DNA from: Chimonanthus salicifolius
Taxonomy: Eukaryota; Streptophyta; Magnoliopsida; Laurales; Calycanthaceae
Length of the DNA: 64,000 nt
Reading direction: 5' to 3'
NCBI GenBank assembly: GCA_013350335.1
Contig: CM023540.1
Span: forward strand, 27,445,175-27,509,174
Below, piece by piece: positions 23,789 to 35,124 of the stretch; within the stretch, counting starts at the first letter, position 1, and each line of letters opens with the position of its first letter. The position numbers and the translations under genes are program-made. The notes beneath the pieces were generated by a model. The model worked only from the letters and a program-made list of their open reading frames with translations. It did not search any database and was not told the DNA's origin.

Positions 23789-25440
23789 AGTCCAAAATTA
23801 TACCCTTTTCACTTAAAATTAGTCCCGGATTTCATAAAATTTCAGACTAGATGAATTTTGATATCTTGTTTATAAAAATCGGACGAGAAACAACTTCGTT
23901 TGAAAATACCATCTCACAGCCCACTTCGTTCTAACGATTTTTTGAATTCCATCAAACGATGTGATACACCGAATGGAAAATCGTTTGAAGCAATTCAAAA
24001 ATTCATTTGAATGAAGTGGACTGTGGAGTGAGATTTTCAAACGAGACCGATTTGTACAAACAAGATATCAAAATTCATTTACTCTGAATTTTATGAACTC
24101 CGGGACTGATTTTAAGTGAAAATGGTATAGTTTTGGATTTCAAAAATCATACCCAAAGAATTAAGAGGGAAGTCCAAAACTATACCACTTTCACTTAAAA
24201 TAAGTCCCAGAGTTCATAAATTCAGATTAGATGAATTTTGATATATTGTTTGTAGAAATCGGACGAAAATGACTTCGTTTGGAAATCCAACCTCACAACC
24301 CATTTCGTTCTGACGAATTTATGAATTCCTTCAAACGATGTGATACACCGAACGAAAAATCATTTGAAGCAATTCAAAAATTTGTTTGAATGAAGTGGGC
24401 TGTGGAGTGAGATTTTCAAACGAAGGCGTTTCTCAGCTGATTTCTACAAATAAGGTATCAAAATTCATTTACTCTAAATTTTATGAACTCCGGGACTGAT
24501 TTTAAGTGAAAAGGATATAGTTTTGGGCTTCAAAAATCGTATCCAAAGAATTAAGAGGGCAGTAAAAAACTATACCATTTTCAGTTAAAATCAGTCCCGG
24601 ATTTCATAAAATTCAGAGTAAATGAATTTTGATATCTTGTTTCTAGAATCGGACGAGAAACGAGTTCGTTTGAAAATCCTACCTCACAGCCCACTTCGTT
24701 CTGACGAATATTTGAATTCCTTCGAACGATGTGATCCAACGACCGAAAAATCGTTTGAAGCAATTCAAAAATTCGTTTAACAAAGTAGGTTGTGGAGTGG
24801 AATTTTCAAACGAGGTTGTTTCTCCACTGATTTCTACAAACAAGGTATCAAAATTCATCTATTCTGAATTTTATGAAATCTGGGACTGATTTTAAGTGAA
24901 AAGGATATACTTTTGGGCATGATTTGAAAATCCCACTCCACAGCCCACTTTATTAAACGAATTTATGAATTGCTTCAAACGATTTTTCGGTCAGTGGATC
25001 ACACCGTTCGAAGGAATTCAAAAATTTGTCAGAACAAAGTGGGCTATGAGGTGGGATTTTCAAACGAATTCGTTTCTCATTCGATTTCTAAAAACAAGAT
25101 ATCAAAATTCATCAACTCTGAATTTTATAAACTCCGGGACTAATTTTAAGAGAAAATGATATAGTTTTTTTTGGACTTCAAAAATTATACACAAAGAATT
25201 AAGATGGAAGTCCAAAACTACACCATTTTCACTTAAAATTAGTCCCGAAGTTCATAAAATTCAGAGTAGATGAATTTTGGTATCTTATTTGTAGAAATCA
25301 AACGAGAAACAATTTTGTTTGAAAATCCCACCTCATAGCCCACTTCATTCTGACGAATTTTTGAATTCTTTCGAACGATATAATCCACCAACCGAAAGAT
25401 CGTTTGAAGCAATTCAAAATTCGTTTGAAATTGGAAATCG
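23789..25440. repeat. Tandem array of ~385-bp palindromic units
   Basis: Unit starts (AGTCCAAAA.TATACC or close) lie at 23789, 24171, 24561 and 25209, giving spacings of 382 and 390 and a rearranged third stretch. Each unit is itself an inverted repeat: the left arm has TTCACTTAAAAT.AGTCCC and GAATTTTGATATCTTGTTT, and the right arm has the reverse complements (GGGACTGATTTTAAGTGAAAA and others). The middle contains CCCACTTCGTTCTGACGAAT and its inverse. Around 24910-25000 two units are fused with loss of sequence. A shorter array is at 62507-63515. Open frames inside are repeat translations. Confidence 0.8.
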
Positions 25441-25625
25441 TGTCATCTCAAAATAATATGTCAAAAATTATAAATGAGAAAATTGATATGAAAATGAGGA
25501 TGCGAATGTGAAAAATGAGACAACATAAACGGTTAATTCAAAAAAATTGAAATTGGAACTATAGCTTTTCTGATTATATGCACATATTATACAAATTATA
25601 TGTATAGAATATAACTCATATAGGT

Positions 25626-26040
25626 GTAGTTCAACTCAGGGGTTTAAATATCGGCCGATACGTATATATCGGTTTTGGAGATGTAAATATCGGCCGATAC
25701 GTATCGTATCGGCCGATATTCACCGTATCGGTTTTGATATCGGCCGTAGTATATCGGCCGATATCAAAATATCGGCCGATATTTAAAAAAACGAGGAAGA
25801 AAGAGAAAAATATCGGCCGATATATCGGCCGATAACGATATATCGGTCGACATATCGTATCGGCCGATATATCGGCCGATACCGATTTTTAAACCCCTGG
25901 TTCAACTGATTGTCTCTCTGAAAGTGGGAGGTTGTGAGTTCAAGCTCTCGTGGCCTAATTTTGGTATGCCTTAGAGATAATGGACTCACTCATGAGAGTT
26001 TTATGTTGAATATTCCATAATTTCTCATACATAAATTAAA
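25626..26040 (+). mobile_element. tRNA-derived SINE, split by a MITE
   Basis: The head GTAGTTCAACT at 25626-25636 continues after the MITE as GTTCAACTGATTGTC (25900 on). It is followed by a B-box-like GTGAGTTCAAGCTC and a tail ending in an A-rich run near 26030-26048. The same SINE without the MITE is at 63705-63826 (CAGGTCAACTGATTGTC). The A-box-like head and B-box spacing fit pol III SINEs; the assignment rests on motifs only. Confidence 0.6.
25637..25899. mobile_element. hAT-like MITE of the CGGCCGATAT family (largest copy)
   Basis: 263 bp, from CAGGGGTTTAAATATCGG to TTTTTAAACCCCTG, with perfect terminal repeats CAGGGGTTTAAA/TTTAAACCCCTG and a perfect 8-bp target duplication GTTCAACT (25629-25636, 25900-25907). 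The interior is almost wholly made of TATCGGCCGATA palindromes. It is inserted in the head of a SINE, and the paralogous SINE at 63705 shows the empty site. Confidence 0.9.
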
Positions 26041-27465
26041 AAAAAATGAAAATAAGAGGAACAGAAAAATAAAATAAAAATAGTGGAGAATTTAAATATG
26101 ATGTCCCGTCTCAAAAAGATTTCCCAAAATTAAAAAAAAAAATGGAAAATAAGAGGAACAGAAAAGTGAAATAAAAATAGTGGAGAATTTAAATGGTGAT
26201 GTCCCGTCTCAAGAAGTTTTTTGTGGGTGCGACCGACGAAAGTTGTGCTAATTTTAAATATAATGAAATAATAAATGAACAAAAACTAGAGAAGGATTTG
26301 GAGGGTTTTGTTTCTTCTCAGCCGTGAGAGAGATGAAAAGTGTTGTTGGTAGGGCCCACGTGGGCTATTGATTATTTCTTTTAATGTTCCTTCGATTGCA
26401 AGTAACGTTGGAAGTGCTTTTGAGAAAGGAAAAGTGAAAGTGGTTTCGAGATTGGAAAAGTCGAGCCGATGTGAGCCGTACATGTACTCGAGATGATTAA
26501 TATTAATTTCAGTTGAATTTTTAATTGAATCTGAATTTTCAAACTGAAAAGTAATACTTAAATTAAAACAGAACCCTAGATGTGAGAAAGAAAATCAAAT
26601 ATGAAAGGGTTTTCAAAAGGAAATTTGGATTTAACAGCTAAAATCAAATTTATTTAAGAAAAAAAATTGAAAGAGGGAATGCGCGATGAAATGCGAGATA
26701 ATTTAGGTAGAAGGAACACTCCTGCAGCTAAAAGTAAAGTTGAAAATCAGATAGGGTGAGATTGAATTTTAAAAAATTCTATTTAATTGATGTAAAAAAT
26801 TATTGAACTCAATCTTTCATAGATCAGTTCATATGATTATCTCCTATCTTAAGAAATAGGAGGTGTCAGATTCAAATTCTATAGACTATTTTGGTGATTC
26901 TTTAAGTGATAGAGGTACCACCAGTAGAGATTTAGTAAGACTGTGTCTGAGATTTTTCATATATAAATAAAAAAAAATATTGAACCAAACTTGATTTGAA
27001 TGGTTGATTCACGTTACTCAATCCAATCCGACCTGAATTTCTGATACGATTTAATTCGAGTGTTGTTTAATAATTTGATGCATGAGAGTCAAATTACTTT
27101 TAAATTTCTCAACTCAATATGATCAAAACTTCATGTAGATTTATTTTTCAGATAAAATCATACATGATAGATTAAAATTCGACACAAATTTCACCCGTAA
27201 CTGAAAAGAAAACATAAAGAAAATGAGAGAGTTGGATAGAGACAGGGTGTCAAATTGGTTTCGAAGGATGACGGTGGGATTTGTTCGTTCTAATGATTAT
27301 CGAGAATCACTCGGTCGAATTTCCACTTTCAAATTTCAATTTTACAACTCACATTTTTTAACGCTGGTGAATTTCTAATCTCCACCGTCCATTTCGATCC
27401 GACGGGATTCGCTGATTTCCGATACGATTGAAACCCGCGGACGCGGTAATCATCTCATTTCCCTG
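26041..27465 (+). promoter_or_regulatory. Upstream module of HSP70 copy 4
   Basis: The distal block is at 26280-26600 (GGGCCCACGTGGGCTATTGA at about 26351) and the proximal block at 27240-27465 (CAAATTGGTTTCGAAGGATG, GGGATTTGTTCGTTC). The box at the TATA position reads GATTGAAACC instead of GATATAAGCC in copy 3, so the TATA-like motif is lost. Two near-repeats of about 65 bp (ATGATGTCCCGTCTCAA..AG) lie at 26098 and 26194. A SINE sits inside (26809-26977). Confidence 0.5.
26809..26977 (+). mobile_element. tRNA-derived SINE
   Basis: 169 bp flanked by TATTGAAC on both sides (26801-26808 and 26978-26985). It has a B-box-like TCAGATTCAAATTC near 26867 and an A-rich 3' end. It is related to the SINE at 25626. 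The flanking duplication is clear; the pol III boxes are degenerate. Confidence 0.65.
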
Positions 27466-27470
27466 CATTT

Positions 27471-27555
27471 ATGTTGCAGAAAAAGTAGCTCTCCCTCCTC
27501 AGTCATTTCACTCATTGAAGCTCAAAGTTTCTACTCACAGACAAAGACGAGATCG
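27471..27555 (+). other. 5'-UTR exon of HSP70 copy 4
   Basis: Similarity to copy 3 begins near GTTGCAGAAAAAGTAGCTC and ends at the donor GATCG|GTATG. The CATTGAAGCTCAAAGTTTCT block is intact. Confidence 0.6.
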
Positions 27556-30500
27556 GTATGTGTTATTTTTCTCATCTTATGTTTTTTAAAAGGTTTCTGT
27601 TTTCATAAATTCACAACACAACAAGGATGATGAACTACTAATGATGGTGTCGGTTCTTCAAATTCTGAACTTTTGGTGGTGCCGTTCTAACACCCTAACT
27701 TAGAGAGTTCAGATTAGATGCTTAATTTTTTTTTTTTTTTCACTCAATATCAAGTTTTGATTTGCATCTGAAAAAAACATGAAAGATGAGTGGGGATTAT
27801 GGCTTCCCATTTTGACATTTTGAAAATTACTTTTAGAAACTTTCATCAAAGAAGGGGTTACGTGATGTATTCTTGTGTATACCGAAGGTAGAAGACGATG
27901 GAAGAAGGGGGAGAAAGAGGAAAGTAAGGTTTTGTCATTAATACACTTCTCTTTTTTCACTTAGCAAGAGCAGTAAACTCTTTTTCAAGTTAATAATTTA
28001 AAAAATCATACTTTTCATTTTATCCTCACCTCTATATAAAAGGAAGAACGATGGATTCTTTTGAAACTATTCAAAAATAAGAAAAGATAAAGGTTGAGGG
28101 ATGTAAAGAGAGTGAGGTTTATTATTTAATTATTTATTTGGTCTCATTCTTTACGTTCTGTCTAATACATTCACTTTATCTATTCTTATAATTTAAAATA
28201 AACTCTATTGTTTTTGATAAAATAGGGAACATAGTCAAGAAGTATAATTATCATTTTCATATTTTTTTTTGATGAATTAAGTATAAATTTTTCTAACATT
28301 TTATTTTGTACATATGGTTTTTTTTTTTACTTTTTTAACTGTATATCTCTATATGTAGATAAATGTATAAAAATATGAAGATGATAAGTATACTTCCTAA
28401 TTATAAATTTACATTGCAATCTATTCCTAAAATTTTGCTAATCACTAAGGAATCGCCAACAATTATGATTCATGGTCTTATGAATGATACATGTTAAGTT
28501 ATGTGCAATTGTACTAAACTATAATCACCAACAATGTTCATTGAATTTGATCACAGTAGTCAAGTTGAGTTTTGTAAAAGTTTACTATTTTAAAGAAAGT
28601 TTTGTAAAAGTTTACTATTTATAGAAAAATATAAAGAAGTTAAATTATGTAATTAGCCAGAAATTATTCATTGAGAATTACCTTCATTGTAAAGTGGAAA
28701 TATTTCTATTTTAAACAATGACAATGAATTTGTTTAGAAGATTTACATTTGTATAAAAAAAAAAATAATGTACCTAAATTACCTTAAATAAATCATTTAA
28801 TTCACAATATTGTTTCAAATTTATTTGTATTAATTTCTTCATTTTAATTCTTAATATTGTTTTTTCGTCAAATCAATAATTGGCCAAATACTCCTTTAAA
28901 CTCATTTTCTCCTGCATTGGATGCTTCAAATCATGAAACTTTTTTATTGTTCTTTATTTAACAATAAAATTTCAGATTCACAATTACATTTGACATACTA
29001 TTTTAAACAAGTCAAATACAATCTTAACTTGTAAAATAATCAATTATTAATTATTTGTAAGCTCATCTTACTTATGTATTATTTAAATTTTACTCTTACT
29101 AATTTTGATTGATTGAATGATTGTGAGACCCATCGCATGTAAATTACATTAATACAATTTGAATTATTTTCAACTCCTAACTATATTTAGTTCTTAATCT
29201 TTTGTAATAACCTTTTTTTTTTTAACTGAGGCGTGTGAGTTAGATTTTTTTTTAACATGAGTATACACATCTTATATTGGAGGTGATACTATAAACCTTC
29301 TAATTCACACACATTGATAAATTAATCAGATTCTCATTTCATTGGTGAGTGGTTGATAGAATACTGTCATGAGTTGCTCTATTCACTTGTCTTGGCTAAT
29401 GTTGAGTTACATCAATTCCACTGTGCCTTAGAGACAAATTGAACTCTGAGTCAAGTCAAGTCTGCTATGAGCACATCTGTAAGTGAAGTCTGGTTTACTT
29501 GGGCATATCTTTGAGTCAAGTCACATTTTCTCTTTTCTAAAAGATGGGCGACTCCATTATTGTTCAACGTGTGTTTCATGTGTGTGGGCCCAATCATCGC
29601 ACCAAATGGGACCCATTTGGGAAGCCAACGGGCCAAGTTTTCTTTTGATATGGCAAAAGATGTTTGGGTCAAGTGAGTGGTAGCATGACGAGGCATGTTT
29701 CAACATGTTTATTAAATTCATCTCTCAACAAGTTCTCTTATAACTCGAAAGTGTTAAAGACATTTCACAGAATTTTATTTAATTAATCTTTAAAGATAGG
29801 TGCACACTTCTTTCTACACATATGGACCCACTTGGAAAGCAAATAGGCTAACTTTTCTTTTGATACGATGGTAGAATGACAAAGGATATTTCGAATCAAG
29901 TGAGTGGAAATGAGTAATAAATTAAAAGAATGATAATGGAATAGTAAAAGGTTTCAAAGCAATGAAATCGAAAGGTTGTTAAGTGGAATAATATATTACA
30001 TGGGTTTCACGCTTAGTAAAGAATAATTTTCTTCTTTTTTAAAATATTTTAATGTAAATAAAAAACTCTTTTTAATATATAATTTTCTATTCAAATTTCA
30101 TTAAGAGTATTTTTGTACTTTAATTAAAATAGTACTTCATAAATATGTGAGATTTGAAAATACATGATCAATAAAATAATAATATAGTGGTTTCACGTAT
30201 AAATTCCTAAAAAAAATTGATAATTAAATTAGGATATTGGTTTTGAGTTTCGACAAAATCTTTGTCACGATGAAGGGACACTCTATAACCTAACATCACA
30301 TGAACCCAATTAATGGGTCAAATACGAGACCATCTTTTAAAAAAAAAAATTTATTGAAAATGTTCATATATCTTGACTAATCATTTGGAACATGTGCACG
30401 CTTTGCTACATACACATGCCAGGTTCATACGGTGGGACCTTACTCTGTACGTATCTAATAGTGATCCTTCATTGGAGTCACTGGAGATTGAACTTAAGAC

Positions 30501-31528
30501 CTCATCCTTTACATTTTTGTCTTGATTCTTTATGTACATGTATTTAAAGTTTCACTATTACTTAATTGTAACAGCCCGGCCCTAAAAAGGGCTTGGGGAT
30601 CGGTCAACAAGATATTGTCCGCTTTGGGCCCACACGAGCACACACGTGCACACGCGCGTGCCCACACGGTTTTTGGATTGGACCCGGCCCAAGTCTGGGT
30701 CCAAAACGCGTCTTGTTGGTTTGAAGGAGCAAGGCTATTTATCAACCCCCTCTCAAACTTCTCAACTTCCGATGTGGGACTTTCCACAACTCCCATCCAC
30801 TACTGGGTTGTCGGATCCGACCGGCCCACTCTGCTGGCCCGTCCGACAGGGCCCAGTTTCACTTGAATCAGCCTATCTAGGGCCTGGCCTCTGTCTCACG
30901 GGTCAGGATATCACATTAATAGTTTTATTTTTTATTTTTAAATTTAAAATAAATCAATAACTTATATTCATCAAAATAAAAAAGAAAAAAAACTAAAATA
31001 ACATTAACTTAGATCATCCATTGATAGCAAAACTTTAAAACATACTTTATATCTTACATAGTTATTTATTAAATGAATTTATATATGCAGATCTATTATC
31101 TATCTTGTAGAAGTCTGCTCGATCAAGTTAAATCCAGGCCTCACTCACCATTGACTATAAAATTTGCCTTTGCGTTTGCCTCTCCAATATGAAATTTATG
31201 GGTCTGTCCCTGATTTTAGCATTTAAAGATAAGATATTTGATATGTTTTGAGTTATATCTTAAGACTCGCCACTGACCAGAAGTTAGGATCTTTGAAGAA
31301 TAGAACTATCCAATCTAATGAAATAAAGGACAGTGGATAAAGAAGTTTTAATGTTGATCACCCATTTTAGTGCTTAGATCATATGAACATAAACATCAAA
31401 TAGGTAAAATTTTAGTATGTTGTCATTTAGTTGACCGAAAATCTTGAAATATTATTCGAAAAGACTTTATCTTACAGATACATGTATTCTTCAAATCTAA
31501 ATCTTCTTCCCTCTTATTTTCTATTCAG
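27556..31528 (+). other. 5'-UTR intron of HSP70 copy 4, enlarged
   Basis: The 3973-bp intron runs to the acceptor TTTTCTATTCAG. Its ends match copies 2, 3 and 5, but about 28565-31125 is foreign and has replaced roughly 35 bp of native intron. The foreign part has a 29-bp near-tandem repeat (AGTTTTGTAAAAGTTTACTA) at 28566-28620. It also has two diverged copies of a segment with TTTTCTTTTGATA..., at about 29636 and 29854, and a solo LTR (30567-30915). No coding gene is evident; the 29451-29696 frames are on both strands of the repeat. Confidence 0.6.
30567..30915. mobile_element. Solo LTR or TRIM-like element
   Basis: 349 bp beginning TGTAACAGCCCGGCCC and ending GGATATCACA, with a perfect 5-bp target duplication TTAAT (30562-30566, 30916-30920). 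TG..CA ends and 5-bp duplications are typical of LTR retrotransposons. The element is GC-rich (CACACGCGCGTGCCC) in an AT-rich intron. Open frames on both strands across it are not genes. I saw no internal domain or second LTR. Confidence 0.82.
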
Positions 31529-31551
31529 GTTTACAATTCATCAAGTGCTAG

Positions 31552-34301
31552 ATGGAAGAAACTGGCCAAAGTTTGACAATTGGCATCGATCTTGGTACCA
31601 CATATTCATGCGTTGGTGTATGGCTTACAAACCATAGTAGGGTTGAGATTATAACAAACGATCAAGGAAACCGTACAACACCATCATGTGTCGCATTCAC
31701 AGACATTGAGCGTCTCATAGGAGACGGTGCAAAAAATCAAGCTGCCTTGAATCCCGTCAACACTATCTTTGGTAATTTCTAGTTTGGAATCTGGTTCCAT
31801 ATGATTGCAAGCTGCTTATGCTTGTTAATATTATGTTCTTTTGATTTCCATTTGATAACTATACCCCTTCTAATCTTCTTGTTTTTAAATATTTTATAAG
31901 ACACATCCATTGATCTTAATTTCCAAGAAATGTTCATGATATTAGAATAATGCTTGAAAAATTAATAATTAGAAACATGCAGCCTCCAAATGATGTGATC
32001 ATTATGGAATGGAATAGTATCCGATACTTGATATTCATCTGAAGATTCTCTAGTAACCATGAAATGGACATGGCTGCTAACAATTGTTTTTGACCAAATT
32101 CAGTGGCCCAATTTTTTTAATAAAACTGTTCATGTCATTTAAATGTCTTTCATTGTGTAATGACGCCATTTTTACTATCCGTCTAGTCTCTATGGATTCA
32201 ATGCTCAAAAATGAAAATGGGGCCCTCTTGGAGTAATACCTTTCCCGGCTTCCTGTGTGATCTATCGCTCCTTATTTGATCTATTACATCTGTTGAAGCC
32301 TACGTCCTGACCCATACATGATTTGAAGACTAGTGGGGGGACTACCAAGTCTCTCTCCAATGAAACTGACTTCAGTATTGAAAATCCGAAAAGACCAATC
32401 ATGGGTAAGAAATATATTAAAGTAAATGCAGTAATGTAATTTGATTTTGAGACTTGAGTTTATATAATAAAGTTGATTTGATGAAATACTAAAATGACTT
32501 GTTTGTATTTATTGTGAGCTAGTTCTTTCAAACTTCAGCTTAAATACACAATCTTTTTTAATTTTATTACATTTTGTTTGCAATGCCCCTCCAGCGGTTA
32601 AAAAACTCATGTCATTAACTTAACTTTATTTCAGATGTGAAGCGATTAATAGGGAGGAGATACAGTGATGCCTCAGTTCAAAGTGATATTAAGCTTTGGC
32701 CTTTCAAGGTCATAGAAGGCTCAGGCAACAAACCTATGATTGTCATTGAATACAAAGGTGAGGAAAAGCAATTTGCTGCAGAGGAGATCTCCTCGATGAT
32801 CCTCACAAAGATGCGGGAGATTGCTGAGGACTATCTTGGCACCAAGGTTAAAAATGCAGTGGTCACTGTCCCTGCTTATTTCAATGATTCACAGCGCCAA
32901 TCAACCAAAGATGCGGGCATGATTGCTGGGCTCAATGTCATGCGGATCATCACCGAGCCAACTGCTGCGGCCATTGCTTATAATCTTGAAACAAATGCTT
33001 GCAATGAAGTTGAGAAGAATGTTCTCATCTTTGATCTTGGAGGTGGAACCTTTGACATTTCCATTCTCATTGCCAAAGAGGGTAGATTGGAGGTGAAGGC
33101 TACTGCAGGAGATACCCACCTCGGTGGAGAGGACTTCGACAGTCGCATGGTGAACCATCTCATCAAGGAATTCAACAAAAGGCACAAAAAAGACATCAGT
33201 GGAAACCCAAGGGCAATAAGAAGGTTGAGGACAACTTGTGAAAGTGCAAAGAGGGTACTCTCAACCATGGTTCAGACCGGTATCGATATTGATTGTTTGC
33301 ATGAGGGAATAGACTTCCATTGTATTTTCACCCGTGCAAAGTTTGATGAGTTGAACATGGATCTTTTTAGGAAATGTTTGGAGCTTGTTGTGAATTGTTT
33401 GAATGATGCGAATATGGACAAGGAATCCATCCACGATATTGTGCTTGTCGGTGGTTCCACTAGGATCCCAAAGGTTCATAGCCTGCTGCAGGACTTCTTC
33501 AATGGCAAGGAGCTTTGCAAGAGTATCAACCCTGATGAGGCTGTTGCCTTCGGCGTTGCCATCCAGGCTGCCAAGATGATTGGTTTGGGAAATAGGAGGG
33601 TGATGGATTTGGTACTATTGGATGTCACCCCTTTGTCACTTGGAGTCGAGACCGAAGGAGAACTAATGAGCATTGTGATTCCAAGGAACACAACTATTCC
33701 CATAAGAAAGAAGGAGATTTATTGTACTTGTGAAGACTATCAAACCAGCCTTTTATTCCAAGTCTACCAGGGTGAAAGATCTCGATCCACAGAAAACAAC
33801 TTATTGGGTGAATTCGAACCTAATGGCATCCCTTCTGCCTTAAGAGGTGAGATTCCAGTCACGGTGTGCTTCCAATTAGATGTTGATGGTATCTAGACAG
33901 TTTCTGCAAAAGTGAAAAGGACCGGGCAAAAGAGCGAGATAACTATCAACAATAACGAACATATTTTAAGCTTGGAGCAAATAAAGAAGATGCTTTATGA
34001 TGCAGAGAAGTATAGGTTTGAAGATGAACAATTCAAGAAGGCAGCACAAGCTAGGAATGCTCTGGAGGTCTGTGCGTATGACATTAAGAAGATTATCACC
34101 AATCACGATATTGGTCCAAACCTTCCTGCCATGGGCAAGAAGAAGATCGAGAAAGCCCTTGGAGAGGTGGAAGAATGGCTTGATAACAACTCGGTTAGAG
34201 AGGCAGATGAATTTCGTCGCAAAATGGAAGAACTAAAGTCTATCTGTGATCAATTTTTGATTTTCATAATGAATGAAGATGCTTCCAAATTTACAGTATA
34301 G
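31552..34301 (+). pseudogene. HSP70 copy 4 with a single nonsense codon
   Basis: Coding exons are 31552-31771 and 32635-34301, joined in phase 1 as in copy 3. Exon 1 reads [20 protein letters not shown] and is intact at 220 nt. Exon 2 carries [21 protein letters not shown] and DVTPLSLG, then a TAG at 33894-33896 where the other copies have TTG (VDGI* instead of VDGILTVSA). The truncated product would be 493 aa: the full ATPase domain, the linker and about half of the substrate-binding beta domain, without the lid. After the TAG the same frame stays open to 34299. Its end ([10 protein letters not shown]) shows the 4-bp deletion shared with copy 3, so that deletion is older than the split of copies 3 and 4. 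Over 32640-33250 it is almost identical to copy 3. A truncated ATPase-domain protein is possible but unproven. Confidence 0.88.
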
Positions 34302-35124
34302 ATCCTTTGTTGTTCACTGAATTTTCTTTTCAGATTAGCCTTTTTGCTAGCATGATTTTGTTCTTGGTTTGTTTGTAATTTGAATTTTTATTTCTCTCTT
34401 GGGCAATCTTAAATCCAGAAAATTTGTGATATTCCTGCTTATCTCTGCTTTTGATGTTTGACTATTGTCGAATTTCATAATCTAGAGGAAAACATGAATA
34501 ACCATTTATATTTGAGCTTATCATGACAAAATAAGTATCTCAAGAAATGATACATTTTACTTCTCATATCTGTCCTGTAAAATACAATGATTAACTGTGC
34601 TACTATCTTATACCATCTAGTAAAACAATTAAAAGCATATAAATTTAAATTACATTCTTATTTTCATGATTGCAAAAGTGATTTAAAAAAAAAAAAAATC
34701 CCACTGTTACTAATCAAGTTCGAGCTTAAATTTATCATATTTTGCATATGGATGAATGAATGCTACAGATGGTTGGAGTGTTTACTCTCCTACTTCCTCT
34801 AAAATGGTAGAATCACGTGGATTAGTTTTAGTGTAGGATTAGTCTTTTTTTAATTAGTAGTTGCTTTGTTTAATTTCCAAAGTTGCTAATTATCAAATTA
34901 GTAAGGAGGATCGGCTCCTATGTTTAGAAATTTAGGGGTGTAAACGGACCTAGGTTCGGTCCGCCTGGCCCGTCAAAATCTGGTCCGATAGGATAATCGG
35001 GTAGTTCGCTGCCAGACCCGATAATATAGGGCCGATTAGCCTTGGATCCAGCCCTTTCGGGCTATCGGACCGTCCGCGGCCCAATAAGGGCCCGTTAGTC
35101 CGTTTACATGCCATCATATTTCAA
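34302..35124 (+). repeat. HSP70 3' flank of copy 4 with a small element
   Basis: 34302-34920 is ordinary 3' flank, shared with copies 3 and 5. At about 34930-35112 lies a GC-rich block from GGGGTGTAAACGGACC to GGTCCGTTTAC-like reverse text (GTCCGTTTACATGCC), so it has inverted ends of about 12 bp and looks like a MITE. I could not fix a target duplication. Confidence 0.5.

Noticed and set aside
25637..25899. CRISPR-like or satellite array because of repeated CGGCCGATAT
   Set aside because: There are no spacers of constant length, and the block has MITE ends and a target duplication in a plant context.
30522..30960. Open frames of 88-114 codons on both strands
   Set aside because: They lie in the GC-rich solo LTR, overlap each other in several frames, and show no domain.
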